This document shows positions 9,420 through 16,606 of a DNA stretch of 31,362 nt, in pieces (the stretch's first letter is position 1; each line of letters begins with the position of its first letter). Both the position numbers and the translations under genes were made by a program. The stretch covers positions 1-31,362 of the forward strand of contig JAUHZM010000004.1 in the NCBI GenBank assembly GCA_030426005.1, given 5' to 3'. Below the pieces are notes generated by a model. The model worked only from the letters and a program-made list of their open reading frames with translations, was not told where the DNA came from and ran no database searches. Source of the stretch: Gammaproteobacteria bacterium (lineage in GTDB: Bacteria > Pseudomonadota > Gammaproteobacteria > Arenicellales > Arenicellaceae).

Positions 9420-10787
9420 TTACAGAGTTTCGTCTTTGAGACCAATGTCAAACTTCTTTAGATAGGCATTAGGCTTGCTACCATCGAAGCTGATGTTGTC
9501 GATGAATTCAGTTTGCTCAGGTTTAAAACCCGTTTCAGTCGCAAAGTTCGGGAATTCGTCCGCTTTCATTAACCCTTCCGCGATGAGTTCCTTAGCCGCC
9601 GTCGCGTAGATACCTGGCTTATAAACATCTTTGGCCGTTTCGACATACCATTCATCTGATTTCGGCTCCGAAATCTGGCCCCAGCGGCGCATCTGCGTCA
9701 GATACCAGATCGCATCGGAGTAATATGGGTAGGTGGCGTTGTAACGGAAAAACACGTTGAAGTCCGGCACAGCGCGCTTGTCGCCTTTTTCGTACTCGAA
9801 GGTGCCCGTCATGGAGTTGGCAATCACTTCGTAGTCGGCACCAACGTAGTTTGATTGCGCCAGGATTTTTACCGCCGCCGGACGATTCGCGTTGTCATTC
9901 TCATCCAACCATTTCGCTGCGCGGATTAGGGCTTTTACAACACGTACCGTGGTGTTTGGATATTTTTCAGTGAACTCCTTGGTCATGCCAAAGACTTTTT
10001 CCGGATTGTTTTTCCAGATTTCGTAATCGGTAATAACGGGTACACCAATGCCTTTGAATACGGCTTGTTGGTTCCATGGCTCACCAACGCAATAACCATA
10101 GATCGTGCCCGCTTCAAGGGTTGATGGCATTTGTGGAGGCGGTGTGACTGACAGTAGTGCGTCTGCATCGATGGTACCCGCCGTATCGCCTTTGTGTGGT
10201 GCGTAGTAACCTGGGTGAATACCACCGGCGGCTAGCCAGTAACGTAATTCGTAGTTATGGGTCGATACTGGGAATACCATGCCCATTTTGAATGGCTCGC
10301 CTTTCTGCTTAAACTCATCCACGACCGGCTTCAGGTAATCGGCCTTAATCGGGTGAACTGGCTTACCATCTTCCATTGGAACATGCGCCTTCATTTTCTT
10401 CCAAATCTCATTGGAGACGGTGATCCCATTGCCGTTCAAGTCCATGGAAAATGGCGTAACAATATGCGCTTTGGTACCGAAACCAATCGTAGCTGCCAAA
10501 GGCTGCCCGGCCAACATGTGCGCACCATCCAACTTGCCATCAATGACGCCATCGAGCAGTACTTTCCAGTTCGCTTGCGCTTCGATCGTGACATACAGGC
10601 CTTCATCCTCGAAGTAACCGTTTTCGTACGCTATGGCGATTGGCGCCATGTCCGTGAGTTTAATAAAGCCGAAAGTTAGCTCGTCTTTCTCTGGTTCGCC
10701 AATTTCTGCGTGAGCTGAAAATAACGTGGTAATAGAAGTTAGAAAAACAGAAGCGATAAGAACTCGAAAGAGACTGCGTCGGAACAT
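9420..10787 (-). CDS. nrtA: nitrate-binding periplasmic protein of the ABC transporter
   Basis: This 455-residue solute-binding protein belongs to the NrtA/CmpA/NasF family. A signal peptide with a basic start (MFRR) and a hydrophobic core ends near AHA (about residue 27). The mature domain begins LTFGFIKLTDMAPIAIAYENGYF, the family's typical first strand and helix, and contains the hallmark GYCVGEPWNQQAV segment. No lipobox Cys is seen, so it is probably free in the periplasm. It is the first structural gene of the operon, preceded by a leader of about 180 nt with ANTAR-type hairpins and a sigma-54 promoter. A GAGG ribosome binding site lies 7 nt before the ATG. NasS, the usual NasT partner, is a relative of this protein, but this copy has a signal peptide and is therefore the transporter subunit. 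Confidence 0.93.
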   Translation of the reverse strand: MFRRSLFRVLIASVFLTSITTLFSAHAEIGEPEKDELTFGFIKLTDMAPIAIAYENGYFEDEGLYVTIEAQANWKVLLDGVIDGKLDGAHMLAGQPLAATIGFGTKAHIVTPFSMDLNGNGITVSNEIWKKMKAHVPMEDGKPVHPIKADYLKPVVDEFKQKGEPFKMGMVFPVSTHNYELRYWLAAGGIHPGYYAPHKGDTAGTIDADALLSVTPPPQMPSTLEAGTIYGYCVGEPWNQQAVFKGIGVPVITDYEIWKNNPEKVFGMTKEFTEKYPNTTVRVVKALIRAAKWLDENDNANRPAAVKILAQSNYVGADYEVIANSMTGTFEYEKGDKRAVPDFNVFFRYNATYPYYSDAIWYLTQMRRWGQISEPKSDEWYVETAKDVYKPGIYATAAKELIAEGLMKADEFPNFATETGFKPEQTEFIDNISFDGSKPNAYLKKFDIGLKDETL

Positions 10788-10864
10788 AAACTACCTCGAT
10801 TGCGTGTGGTGGCGTCACCGTAAATATCGGTGGCTAGTGAAACCAATTTAATTAAATGGGTACA

Positions 10865-10909
10865 CGATCACGCCGCTGTGATCGACTATTAGAACTGCTC
10901 TACCTTGAG
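10865..10909 (-). promoter_or_regulatory. candidate ANTAR (NasT) tandem-hairpin leader of the nrtA operon
   Basis: Reading the minus strand, hairpin P1 (10909-10898) is CTC-AAGGTA-GAG and hairpin P2 (10884-10865) is CGATCAC-AGCGGC-GTGATCG. Both loops are six bases with A at position 1 and G at position 4, the signature of ANTAR-protein RNA targets. The linker is 13 nt. P1 has only three solid base pairs below its loop (then a mismatch and weak pairs), so P2 is the stronger call. The segment at 10911-10918 (ACGCCGTT in the RNA) can pair with 10870-10877 (AGCGGCGT, one G-U), which would open P2. No clear U-tract terminator follows P2. Confidence 0.55.
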
Positions 10910-10980
10910 TAACGGCGTTGCTCTTCGAGGTTGTTGATGGCCTGGCGCGTAGGAAACACCGGACACTCAATCTGGGGTAA

Positions 10981-10997
10981 AGCAATCACCGTGCCAA
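10981..10997 (-). promoter_or_regulatory. sigma-54 (-24/-12) promoter of nrtA operon
   Basis: The minus strand reads TTGGCACGGTGATTGCT, a full match to the RpoN consensus YTGGCACGNNNNTTGCW with GG and GC ten bases apart. Transcription would start near 10970 and give a leader of about 183 nt before the nrtA ATG. It implies control by RpoN and an enhancer-binding activator such as NtrC. An AT-rich palindrome TTTAATTAAA lies just upstream (11004-11013) and again in the leader (10847-10856). Confidence 0.85.
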
Positions 10998-11059
10998 CTT
11001 TTATTTAATTAAAAAAGAGGAATGGCTTTGACGTTTTCTTGATATTTACTGGTGTAAGA

Positions 11060-11074
11060 GGCGCATCCTGCGCC
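11060..11074. repeat. GGCGCA-N3-TGCGCC inverted repeat
   Basis: This perfect 6-bp inverted repeat with a TCC/GGA centre lies between the nasT terminator and the sigma-54 promoter, about 65-90 bp upstream of the -24 element. That position suits either a second hairpin of the terminator region or an activator site. Its half-sites are in the opposite orientation to the usual NtrC site (TGCAC-N5-GTGCA type). Confidence 0.45.
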
Positions 11075-11106
11075 AAAAGAGTGCAAGCGAGCGAGGGCTT
11101 GCACTC
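11075..11106 (-). terminator. Rho-independent terminator after nasT
   Basis: On the minus strand a perfect 9-bp stem GAGTGCAAG/CTTGCACTC with a 10-nt loop is followed directly by TTTT (complement of 11075-11078). It starts 7 nt after the nasT stop codon, which suggests nasT and the nrtA operon are separate transcripts. Confidence 0.8.
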
Positions 11107-11113
11107 ATTGGAG

Positions 11114-11755
11114 TCACTTCAAAATGTCGGTCACTTCAATAATGCGCTTAGAGAGATCGACCATAGTCTGCCCATTATCCATCGCTGAACGACGCATTTG
11201 CGAATAGGCTTCGTTCTCGTTCAGGTTCTTTTGCTGCATCAAAATACCCTTTGCACGCTCAATAATCTTGCGATCAGACAGGCGTGTCTGGGTATCTTTT
11301 AACTCTTTGCAAAGACTCTGCATTTGATTAAATCGATAAATCGCTAAATCAATAATTACCGGAAGACGATGCGCTTTTACGTCATCCACGACGTAAGAAC
11401 TAACCCCGGCCTCGACCACCGGTTGCATAAATTCTGGTGAGTGCTTGGTCGCGAAAACCACCACCGGTAAAGGGTTTGCGTGGTTTATCTCGACCAATTG
11501 CTGTAGCGTAGCCTCGTCCAAAGACACCACGGACAAAATCAAAACGTCCGGTGACATCAGCTTCACTTTTTGCAATAAGTCCTTACTTGAATGTGTGGTT
11601 TCCAGAGATTCAAAATTTTGATCGCGCAATTTTTGCGCCATCTGGTTTTGCTGACTCGCGCCAAAATTACTTTCCACCAGTAACACACGATGCGTGTACA
11701 TACGCACCGCATTCGCCGCCGCTTGATTCGCAAGAGTCGGGTATTTCGCTTTCAT
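11114..11755 (-). CDS. nasT: NasT-like ANTAR-domain antitermination regulator
   Basis: This 213-residue protein has a receiver-like domain (about residues 23-140), a coiled linker and a C-terminal ANTAR RNA-binding domain (about 150-210, with ERAKGILMQQKNLNENEAYSQMRR). In known systems NasT binds the nas leader RNA and prevents termination when nitrate releases it from NasS. The receiver is degenerate: the usual acidic pair after the first strand is ES (LLVESN), and the position expected to carry the phospho-acceptor Asp aligns with Ser (VLILSVVS). It is therefore probably controlled by protein contact and not phosphorylation. No nasS gene is nearby. The AGAGG ribosome binding site 9 nt before the ATG supports this start, although it gives about 18 residues ahead of the domain. 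A sigma-54 promoter lies upstream. Confidence 0.9.
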   Translation of the reverse strand: MKAKYPTLANQAAANAVRMYTHRVLLVESNFGASQQNQMAQKLRDQNFESLETTHSSKDLLQKVKLMSPDVLILSVVSLDEATLQQLVEINHANPLPVVVFATKHSPEFMQPVVEAGVSSYVVDDVKAHRLPVIIDLAIYRFNQMQSLCKELKDTQTRLSDRKIIERAKGILMQQKNLNENEAYSQMRRSAMDNGQTMVDLSKRIIEVTDILK

Positions 11756-11780
11756 TTTCTATTACCTCTAAAATGATAGT

Positions 11781-11799
11781 TGGCGATCCCACATCGCCA
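11781..11799 (-). repeat. hairpin in the nasT leader
   Basis: A perfect 7-bp stem TGGCGAT/ATCGCCA with a 5-nt loop begins about 4 nt after the predicted sigma-54 start site. It could stabilise the 5' end of the mRNA. The loop is five bases, so it does not fit the ANTAR hexaloop pattern. Confidence 0.5.
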
Positions 11800-11813
11800 T
11801 ACCCAAATTTTTA

Positions 11814-11830
11814 AGCATGAATTGTGCCAA
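11814..11830 (-). promoter_or_regulatory. sigma-54 promoter of nasT
   Basis: The minus strand reads TTGGCACAATTCATGCT: a consensus -24 element and a -12 ATGC that differs by one base from TTGC, with GG and GC exactly ten bases apart. The predicted start is near 11803, giving a leader of about 48 nt. The promoter lies between the cobB stop codon and nasT, so the regulator itself appears to respond to nitrogen status. Confidence 0.7.
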
Positions 11831-11842
11831 TCAGACGGCTTG

Positions 11843-12562
11843 TCAGCGTAAAAAGTACGCCACCCAAGCCGGCAACAACTCGCCGGCCTTGCCATACACA
11901 GTTTGGTCAAATTGTGTGGCAACCTGCGACGCCTCCAAATTCAGCTCTAACGTCAGTGCACCAACCTGATTTGCCGCTTGCACAAACCCGGCAGCCGGGT
12001 ACACATTGCCAGAAGTGCCGATCGAGATAAACAAATCGCATCGCGCGAGCGCGTTATAGATTTCGTCCATGTACAGAGGCATCTCACCGAACCAAACGAT
12101 GTGTGGTCGCAGATTACCCGCTTGCGAGCAACAAGCACACTCGCTGCTTAGACTGAGATCATCATCACAAGCGAATACCTGGTCTGTTACCTTGCATCGC
12201 ATTTTGAGAATTTCGCCATGCATATGGCGGATACACCGAGATCCAGCTTGCTCATGCAGATTGTCAATATTCTGGGTTACAAGCATAAACTCCCCATTGA
12301 AATCCGCCTCCAGTTTAGCCAGCGCCAAATGCGCTGGGTTGGGCGCTACCGCACCATCCAGAATCGGTCTGCGCCGTTGATTATAGAAACGGTGTACTAA
12401 CGCAGGATCATGCTCAAATCCTTCTGGCGTCGACACATCTTCAATCCGATGCTCCTCCCACAAACCATCCGAAGCGCGAAAGGTCTTAATACCGGATTCA
12501 GCTGAGATACCCGCGCCAGTGAGTACCACAATCGATTTAAAGTCCTGTTGTTTGAGTTGCAT
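11843..12562 (-). CDS. cobB: NAD-dependent protein deacylase, CobB-type sirtuin
   Basis: This 239-residue class III sirtuin removes acyl groups from lysines using NAD+. Visible motifs are GAGIS (residues 16-20), QNID (97-100) and the catalytic His115 in HMHGE. A Zn-binding Cys cluster spans C123-C145 (RCKV ... ECACC). The pair Y60 and R63 in FYNQR is the acyl-carboxylate-binding motif of CobB/SIRT5-type enzymes, which predicts desuccinylase or demalonylase activity besides deacetylation. It lies upstream of nasT on the same strand, but nasT has its own promoter. It is divergent from the small secreted-protein gene at 12630. Confidence 0.92.
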   Translation of the reverse strand: MQLKQQDFKSIVVLTGAGISAESGIKTFRASDGLWEEHRIEDVSTPEGFEHDPALVHRFYNQRRRPILDGAVAPNPAHLALAKLEADFNGEFMLVTQNIDNLHEQAGSRCIRHMHGEILKMRCKVTDQVFACDDDLSLSSECACCSQAGNLRPHIVWFGEMPLYMDEIYNALARCDLFISIGTSGNVYPAAGFVQAANQVGALTLELNLEASQVATQFDQTVYGKAGELLPAWVAYFLR

Positions 12563-12629
12563 ATGGTTCAGTTATGGTTCAGCTCTCTTCGTTTAGATTG
12601 ACCTTATCGTAATCAATCAGGAGGTTCCT

Positions 12630-13025
12630 ATGAAGACTTTTACCCGCTTTTCCATGGCTGGCGCAGGTCTAATTGCCCTACTGCTGCTGGTACCCGGTAC
12701 CGCCGCTGCCAAAGGCAGTGTGCATATCGACATACCCGGTTTGAGCATTGGCGTGCATGACGACCACTATCGCCATCATCGCAAACACTATCGAGGTGAT
12801 CGGCATCACAAAAAACGCCATTATCGCAAACGCCATCGCCAGTCGTACTATTACGACCCGTATTACTACGATCCGTACTATTCGAACCGATACTATTATG
12901 GCGGCGGTCGACGGGACTATCGTTCACGCTATGCGCCACGCTGTCCAACTGCCGGTTTCTCTGAATACTATCTGCGCAACCGCGACTGTTATCGCCACAA
13001 AGACCATTTCCATTGTGGCAACTAA
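12630..13025 (+). CDS. small secreted His/Tyr/Arg-rich protein of unknown function
   Basis: This 131-residue protein is preceded by a strong AGGAGG ribosome binding site. Residues 1-27 form a signal peptide (hydrophobic core, ending TAAAKG). The mature part starts with a short GSVHIDIPGLSIGVH strand-like stretch, then a block very rich in His, Arg and Lys (about 43-72). A Tyr-rich block with repeated YYYDPYY units follows (about 73-92), then a C-terminal region with three Cys (CPTAGFSEYY ... RDCYRH ... HCGN). I do not recognise a characterised family. The composition would suit metal or polyanion binding in the periplasm or envelope, which is inference only. The gene stands alone, with its own terminator downstream. 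Confidence 0.8.
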   Translation: MKTFTRFSMAGAGLIALLLLVPGTAAAKGSVHIDIPGLSIGVHDDHYRHHRKHYRGDRHHKKRHYRKRHRQSYYYDPYYYDPYYSNRYYYGGGRRDYRSRYAPRCPTAGFSEYYLRNRDCYRHKDHFHCGN

Positions 13026-13073
13026 ATCCTGAGTAGGGGTTGGGACGCTGATGCCCCCATCAGCAATGGCAAT

Positions 13074-13105
13074 CCGCGCTACCATTCAAGCGGTAGCGCG
13101 GCTTT
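13074..13105 (+). terminator. Rho-independent terminator after the His/Tyr-rich gene
   Basis: A perfect 10-bp stem CCGCGCTACC/GGTAGCGCGG with an 8-nt loop is followed by CTTTGT. It lies between convergent genes. The U-rich side is on the plus strand, so it mainly ends the plus-strand transcript. Confidence 0.75.
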
Positions 13106-13106
13106 G

Positions 13107-13973
13107 TCAGTATTTAATCCCCTGCATAAAATCTGGGTACTTCAATTCCACGCCCAGTTCAGTCAGCATTTTCTGATTGCTAATTTTTCGCGACTCACTC
13201 AAGTACGACAACATACCAGCACTGAGTTGTTGCTGTGCTTCCTGCATGCTGATTTCTGGTAACGGGTCGTGGCCTAGCACATGCGCGGCGGCCTGCAAGT
13301 ATTCGGTGATAGATCCAGGCTGGCCATCTGTCACATTGTAGATTTCGCCGCGCTTGCCGTGCTGCATTGCGGCGATACAGACACGGGCTAAATCATCGGC
13401 ATGAATTCGATTGGTATAACCACACTCATCACGTTTGACCACTGGGGTTCCAGCTTTAATTCGCTCACGCGGTAGTCGACTATACGCGTAGATACCTGGC
13501 ACACGTAGTATGACCACAGGCACGCGCATCTTATGACCCCAACTCAACCAACGCTGCTCCATATCAAGCCGTCTTTGTCCGCGCTCGGTACTTGGGTTGG
13601 CCGGTGTTTGTTCTGTTACCCAGTCGCCATCGCAATCACCATACACACCCGTGGTACTGATCACCACCACTTTACTAGGGCGCACTTGATCTCTGACAAA
13701 TGCCGCGAGTAGTGCCTCGGTACGCAGATCTTGAGTGCCGTGCTTTGGCGGCGCGACAGTGTAATACAACTGACTCTCATGACAGGGACTCAGTCCACGC
13801 TGAAGATTATCGAGGTCTACACGCAACGCCATAACACCCAACCGGGAACACACCTCAGCACTCGCTGAGGTACGCACATAAGCCACGATGGCGTCACGTG
13901 ATACGCCATCACTGGTCAATAACCGTGCGATACGTCGGCCCACGTCACCGCAGCCGAAAATTACTTGATTCAT
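13107..13973 (-). CDS. YeeZ-like SDR / NAD(P)-dependent epimerase-family protein
   Basis: This 288-residue protein has an N-terminal Rossmann motif (FGCGDVGRRIARLL) and the extended-SDR feature STTGVYGD, where the Ser and Tyr belong to the active site. Downstream segments (RVPGIYAYSR, IHADDLARVCIAAM, YNVTDGQPGSI) are typical of sugar-nucleotide-epimerase-like proteins. E. coli YeeZ is the nearest known relative in style and its substrate is unknown. The start ATG overlaps the stop of the upstream antiporter gene by one base (TAATG), which indicates translational coupling. Confidence 0.82.
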   Translation of the reverse strand: MNQVIFGCGDVGRRIARLLTSDGVSRDAIVAYVRTSASAEVCSRLGVMALRVDLDNLQRGLSPCHESQLYYTVAPPKHGTQDLRTEALLAAFVRDQVRPSKVVVISTTGVYGDCDGDWVTEQTPANPSTERGQRRLDMEQRWLSWGHKMRVPVVILRVPGIYAYSRLPRERIKAGTPVVKRDECGYTNRIHADDLARVCIAAMQHGKRGEIYNVTDGQPGSITEYLQAAAHVLGHDPLPEISMQEAQQQLSAGMLSYLSESRKISNQKMLTELGVELKYPDFMQGIKY

Positions 13974-15127
13974 TAGTCGCGCCTTAATTTCTCTGACACA
14001 GCGACGGGGGTTGGGTACCGCAACACGATTGAATAACTGGAACCAATAAAGGTCACCAAGGTGGCAAGCTGCACAAAATACACCGCGGCTGGCTCTATCA
14101 GTGCGCTTTGCAATGCCACGAAGACAATGAGTAACGAAAACTCACTCATCTGACCTAGTCGAAAACCGGTTTCCCAACCCAATTTGCTGGTTTCCGACAC
14201 GCGATGCAGAGCAAACCGAAAAATAATGGGCTTGATCACCAACATAGCGCCACCCAACAAAATAGCCGGCAGCCATATTTGATCCAACGCGGAGAGATTT
14301 AGCCCCGCACCCAGGGCGAAGAAAAACATCACCAAAAAGAAGTCACGCAAGGGCTTTAGGCTTTCGGCAATAAACAAGGCAATAGGACTCGTCGCCACAG
14401 TGATCCCGGCAATAAAGGCGCCAGTTTCATGCGAAAATCCAATTGCGTGTGCAAGATGCGCAATACCGAGACACCAGGCCAGAGCCAACAGAAAGACGTA
14501 CTCTTGAATCCGGTCGTACTTGCTTAATAATTTGAGTAAAACCCAACGCTTCAACGCCCATGCGAACAATAACAGTAGCGGCAGCATCACCACCAATTTT
14601 GCCAGTTCCACCATGGTGTTCAGTTCAGAGGAGGCCGCCTGAAACGCGATCAACACCACGATGGCGATAATATCTTGTAGCAGCAGCACACTGATGATGA
14701 CCTCACCCGTATGGCGATGGTGTAGCACCGTGGTCGGCAATAGTTTGAGTCCGATGATGGTGCTGGAAAACATGCAGGCAACGCCAATGATTATGGCATT
14801 CACCGTATTAAACCCGGCCAATGTTGCAAACGCCCAACCGACCGACGCAAATACGGCGGAGGTTAGCAAGGTCACAATCATGGTTTGACGCAACAACACC
14901 AGCAACTTTCTTGGACTCAAATTTAAGCCAAGCAAGAACAATAAAAAGATAATGCCGATGTTGGAGATATCCTGAATCAAGTCAGTATCGGTCACCCATT
15001 TCAGCCCCCATGGCCCTAAAACCATACCCAGCACAATATAACCAATAATCAAGGATTGGCGTGCCACTAGAGCCAGGGTGCCGAACACCGCTGCCCCGAC
15101 GAAAATTAAAAACAGGGAATGGATCAT
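13973..15127 (-). CDS. CPA2-family cation:proton antiporter (KefB/YbaL-like membrane domain)
   Basis: This 384-residue inner-membrane protein has about 11-12 hydrophobic segments. It shows the CPA2 fold pattern, including LGMVLGPWGL, FLLGLNLSPRKL and an ETGAFIAGITVA segment with the acidic residue expected in the ion site. It ends after the membrane domain with no RCK/TrkA-N domain, so it is shorter than KefB, KefC or YbaL and has no visible nucleotide sensor. The likely role is K+ or Na+/H+ exchange. It is the first gene of a two-gene operon with the SDR gene. Confidence 0.85.
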   Translation of the reverse strand: MIHSLFLIFVGAAVFGTLALVARQSLIIGYIVLGMVLGPWGLKWVTDTDLIQDISNIGIIFLLFLLGLNLSPRKLLVLLRQTMIVTLLTSAVFASVGWAFATLAGFNTVNAIIIGVACMFSSTIIGLKLLPTTVLHHRHTGEVIISVLLLQDIIAIVVLIAFQAASSELNTMVELAKLVVMLPLLLLFAWALKRWVLLKLLSKYDRIQEYVFLLALAWCLGIAHLAHAIGFSHETGAFIAGITVATSPIALFIAESLKPLRDFFLVMFFFALGAGLNLSALDQIWLPAILLGGAMLVIKPIIFRFALHRVSETSKLGWETGFRLGQMSEFSLLIVFVALQSALIEPAAVYFVQLATLVTFIGSSYSIVLRYPTPVAVSEKLRRD

Positions 15128-15183
15128 ACCCTTATGCTAACTCAAGCATTTGAAGATAGAAAAGGGTATTTACTCGGCGATGA

Positions 15184-16602
15184 TCAGCTAAAGGTCATTG
15201 CTGGATCGTCGACCGCGGTGAATCGCAACGCCAGGTTATCGAGAATAAAGTTCTGATTCAAACGCCATGGTTTGGTGCTCGCCTGCTTTGGTAGGTCATC
15301 CAAAGCACGTTGAATATAACCCGAACTCAGATCCATTAACGGTGCATCCTGCAAGTCACCTTGTGGCTGCGGATTGCAGATTCGATGACCTTTCTGATCC
15401 ATATAGTTGATCAACCGTGATGCGTAACGATGCGTTAAATCCACTTTCAGTGTCCAGGATGCATTTGTGTACCCAACTGCCAGGAAGGTATTTGGCACAC
15501 CGCTTAACATCATGCCTTTGTAGACATAGGAGTCACGGGTGTTTAAAGGCTTGCCGTCGACAATAAATTCAAGGCCGCCTAGGAACTGAATCTGCAGACC
15601 GGTCGCTGTCACAATCGTATCCGCAGTCAATTCCTTGCCTGACTTCAGCTGAATACCGTGTTCGGTAAAGCGCTCGATGTGATCGGTTTCGATGCTGGCT
15701 TTGTCTGCCTTTATTGCTTCAAAAAAATCGGCATCCGGACATAGACAAACCCGCTGATCCCAGGGGTTATAAAGCGGCGTGAAATGCTTAGCATCGAACT
15801 TATCCCCCAGAATCTCCTCAATGTGCCCTGACATTTTACGTTTCACAAAGTTCGGAAACGTCTTCGATATCCAATAAATAAACATGGTGGTCAGAATAAA
15901 CCACCAGCGTGCGGCCCATCGGCCAAACCAAGATGCGAGTCGGTTAGCAATCGGGTCCTTGGCCGGCTTTGAGCCCAAATACGTCGGCGAACGTTGCAGC
16001 ATGGTCACATGCTTGGCTTTCTTAGCCAGCGATGGGACCAGTGTAATCGCGGTCGCACCGCTACCGACCACCACCATATTCTTGTCGCTGTAATCAAAAT
16101 CCTCAGGCCAGAACTGCGGATGAATAATGTCACCATTAAAGTCTTTCGCGCCGGGAAATTCCGGTGAATAGGCTTCATCGTAACTGTAGTAACCGGCACA
16201 CATATAGAGGAACTGGCAGCTAAACTGTACCCCATCCGCGGTGGTCAAGGTCCAACGTGCCTGATCGGTATCCCAAGATGCTTGTTTGATGTGGTGCCCG
16301 TACTGGATATGCTTATCAATGCCAAATTCTGCTACCGTGGCGTTCAAATAATCCAGAATTTTACTTTTCTCAGCGATCGCCGATTGGTCCTCCCAGGGCC
16401 GAAACGAGAACCCAAAGGTATACATATCTGAGTCGGATCGAATCCCAGGGTAGTTAAATAAGTCCCAAGTGCCACCCAAGGCATCGCGTCGCTCCAAGAC
16501 AGCGTAAGTTTTACCCGGATTATAAGTTTGTAGATGATAGGCAGCGCTAATGCCCGAGATGCCAGCACCGATGATGATGGCATCGTAATGCGTCGATTCC
16601 AT
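15184..16602 (-). CDS. flavin-containing monooxygenase, Baeyer-Villiger type
   Basis: This 472-residue protein has two Rossmann motifs, GAGISG (12-17, FAD) and GSGATA (180-185, NADPH). Between them is the type I Baeyer-Villiger fingerprint F-x-G-x3-H-x3-W-P (F155, G157, H161, W165, P166). Such enzymes insert oxygen next to a ketone carbonyl using FAD and NADPH. The true substrate is unknown. A short hydrophobic stretch near residues 235-250 (ARWWFILTTMFIYWI) suggests membrane association, which could fit a lipid or terpenoid substrate. It lies 4 bp after the ferritin-like hydrolase gene and shares its promoter. Confidence 0.88.
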   Translation of the reverse strand: MESTHYDAIIIGAGISGISAAYHLQTYNPGKTYAVLERRDALGGTWDLFNYPGIRSDSDMYTFGFSFRPWEDQSAIAEKSKILDYLNATVAEFGIDKHIQYGHHIKQASWDTDQARWTLTTADGVQFSCQFLYMCAGYYSYDEAYSPEFPGAKDFNGDIIHPQFWPEDFDYSDKNMVVVGSGATAITLVPSLAKKAKHVTMLQRSPTYLGSKPAKDPIANRLASWFGRWAARWWFILTTMFIYWISKTFPNFVKRKMSGHIEEILGDKFDAKHFTPLYNPWDQRVCLCPDADFFEAIKADKASIETDHIERFTEHGIQLKSGKELTADTIVTATGLQIQFLGGLEFIVDGKPLNTRDSYVYKGMMLSGVPNTFLAVGYTNASWTLKVDLTHRYASRLINYMDQKGHRICNPQPQGDLQDAPLMDLSSGYIQRALDDLPKQASTKPWRLNQNFILDNLALRFTAVDDPAMTFS

Positions 16603-16606
16603 ATGG

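Noticed and set aside
11060..11074. NtrC binding site
   Set aside because: The half-sites GGCGCA...TGCGCC have the wrong orientation and spacing for the NtrC consensus, so it was kept only as an inverted repeat.
12748..13032. 94-codon frame rich in Thr/Ile overlapping the His/Tyr-rich gene
   Set aside because: An out-of-frame reading of the same repeats; the other frame has the ribosome binding site and signal peptide.
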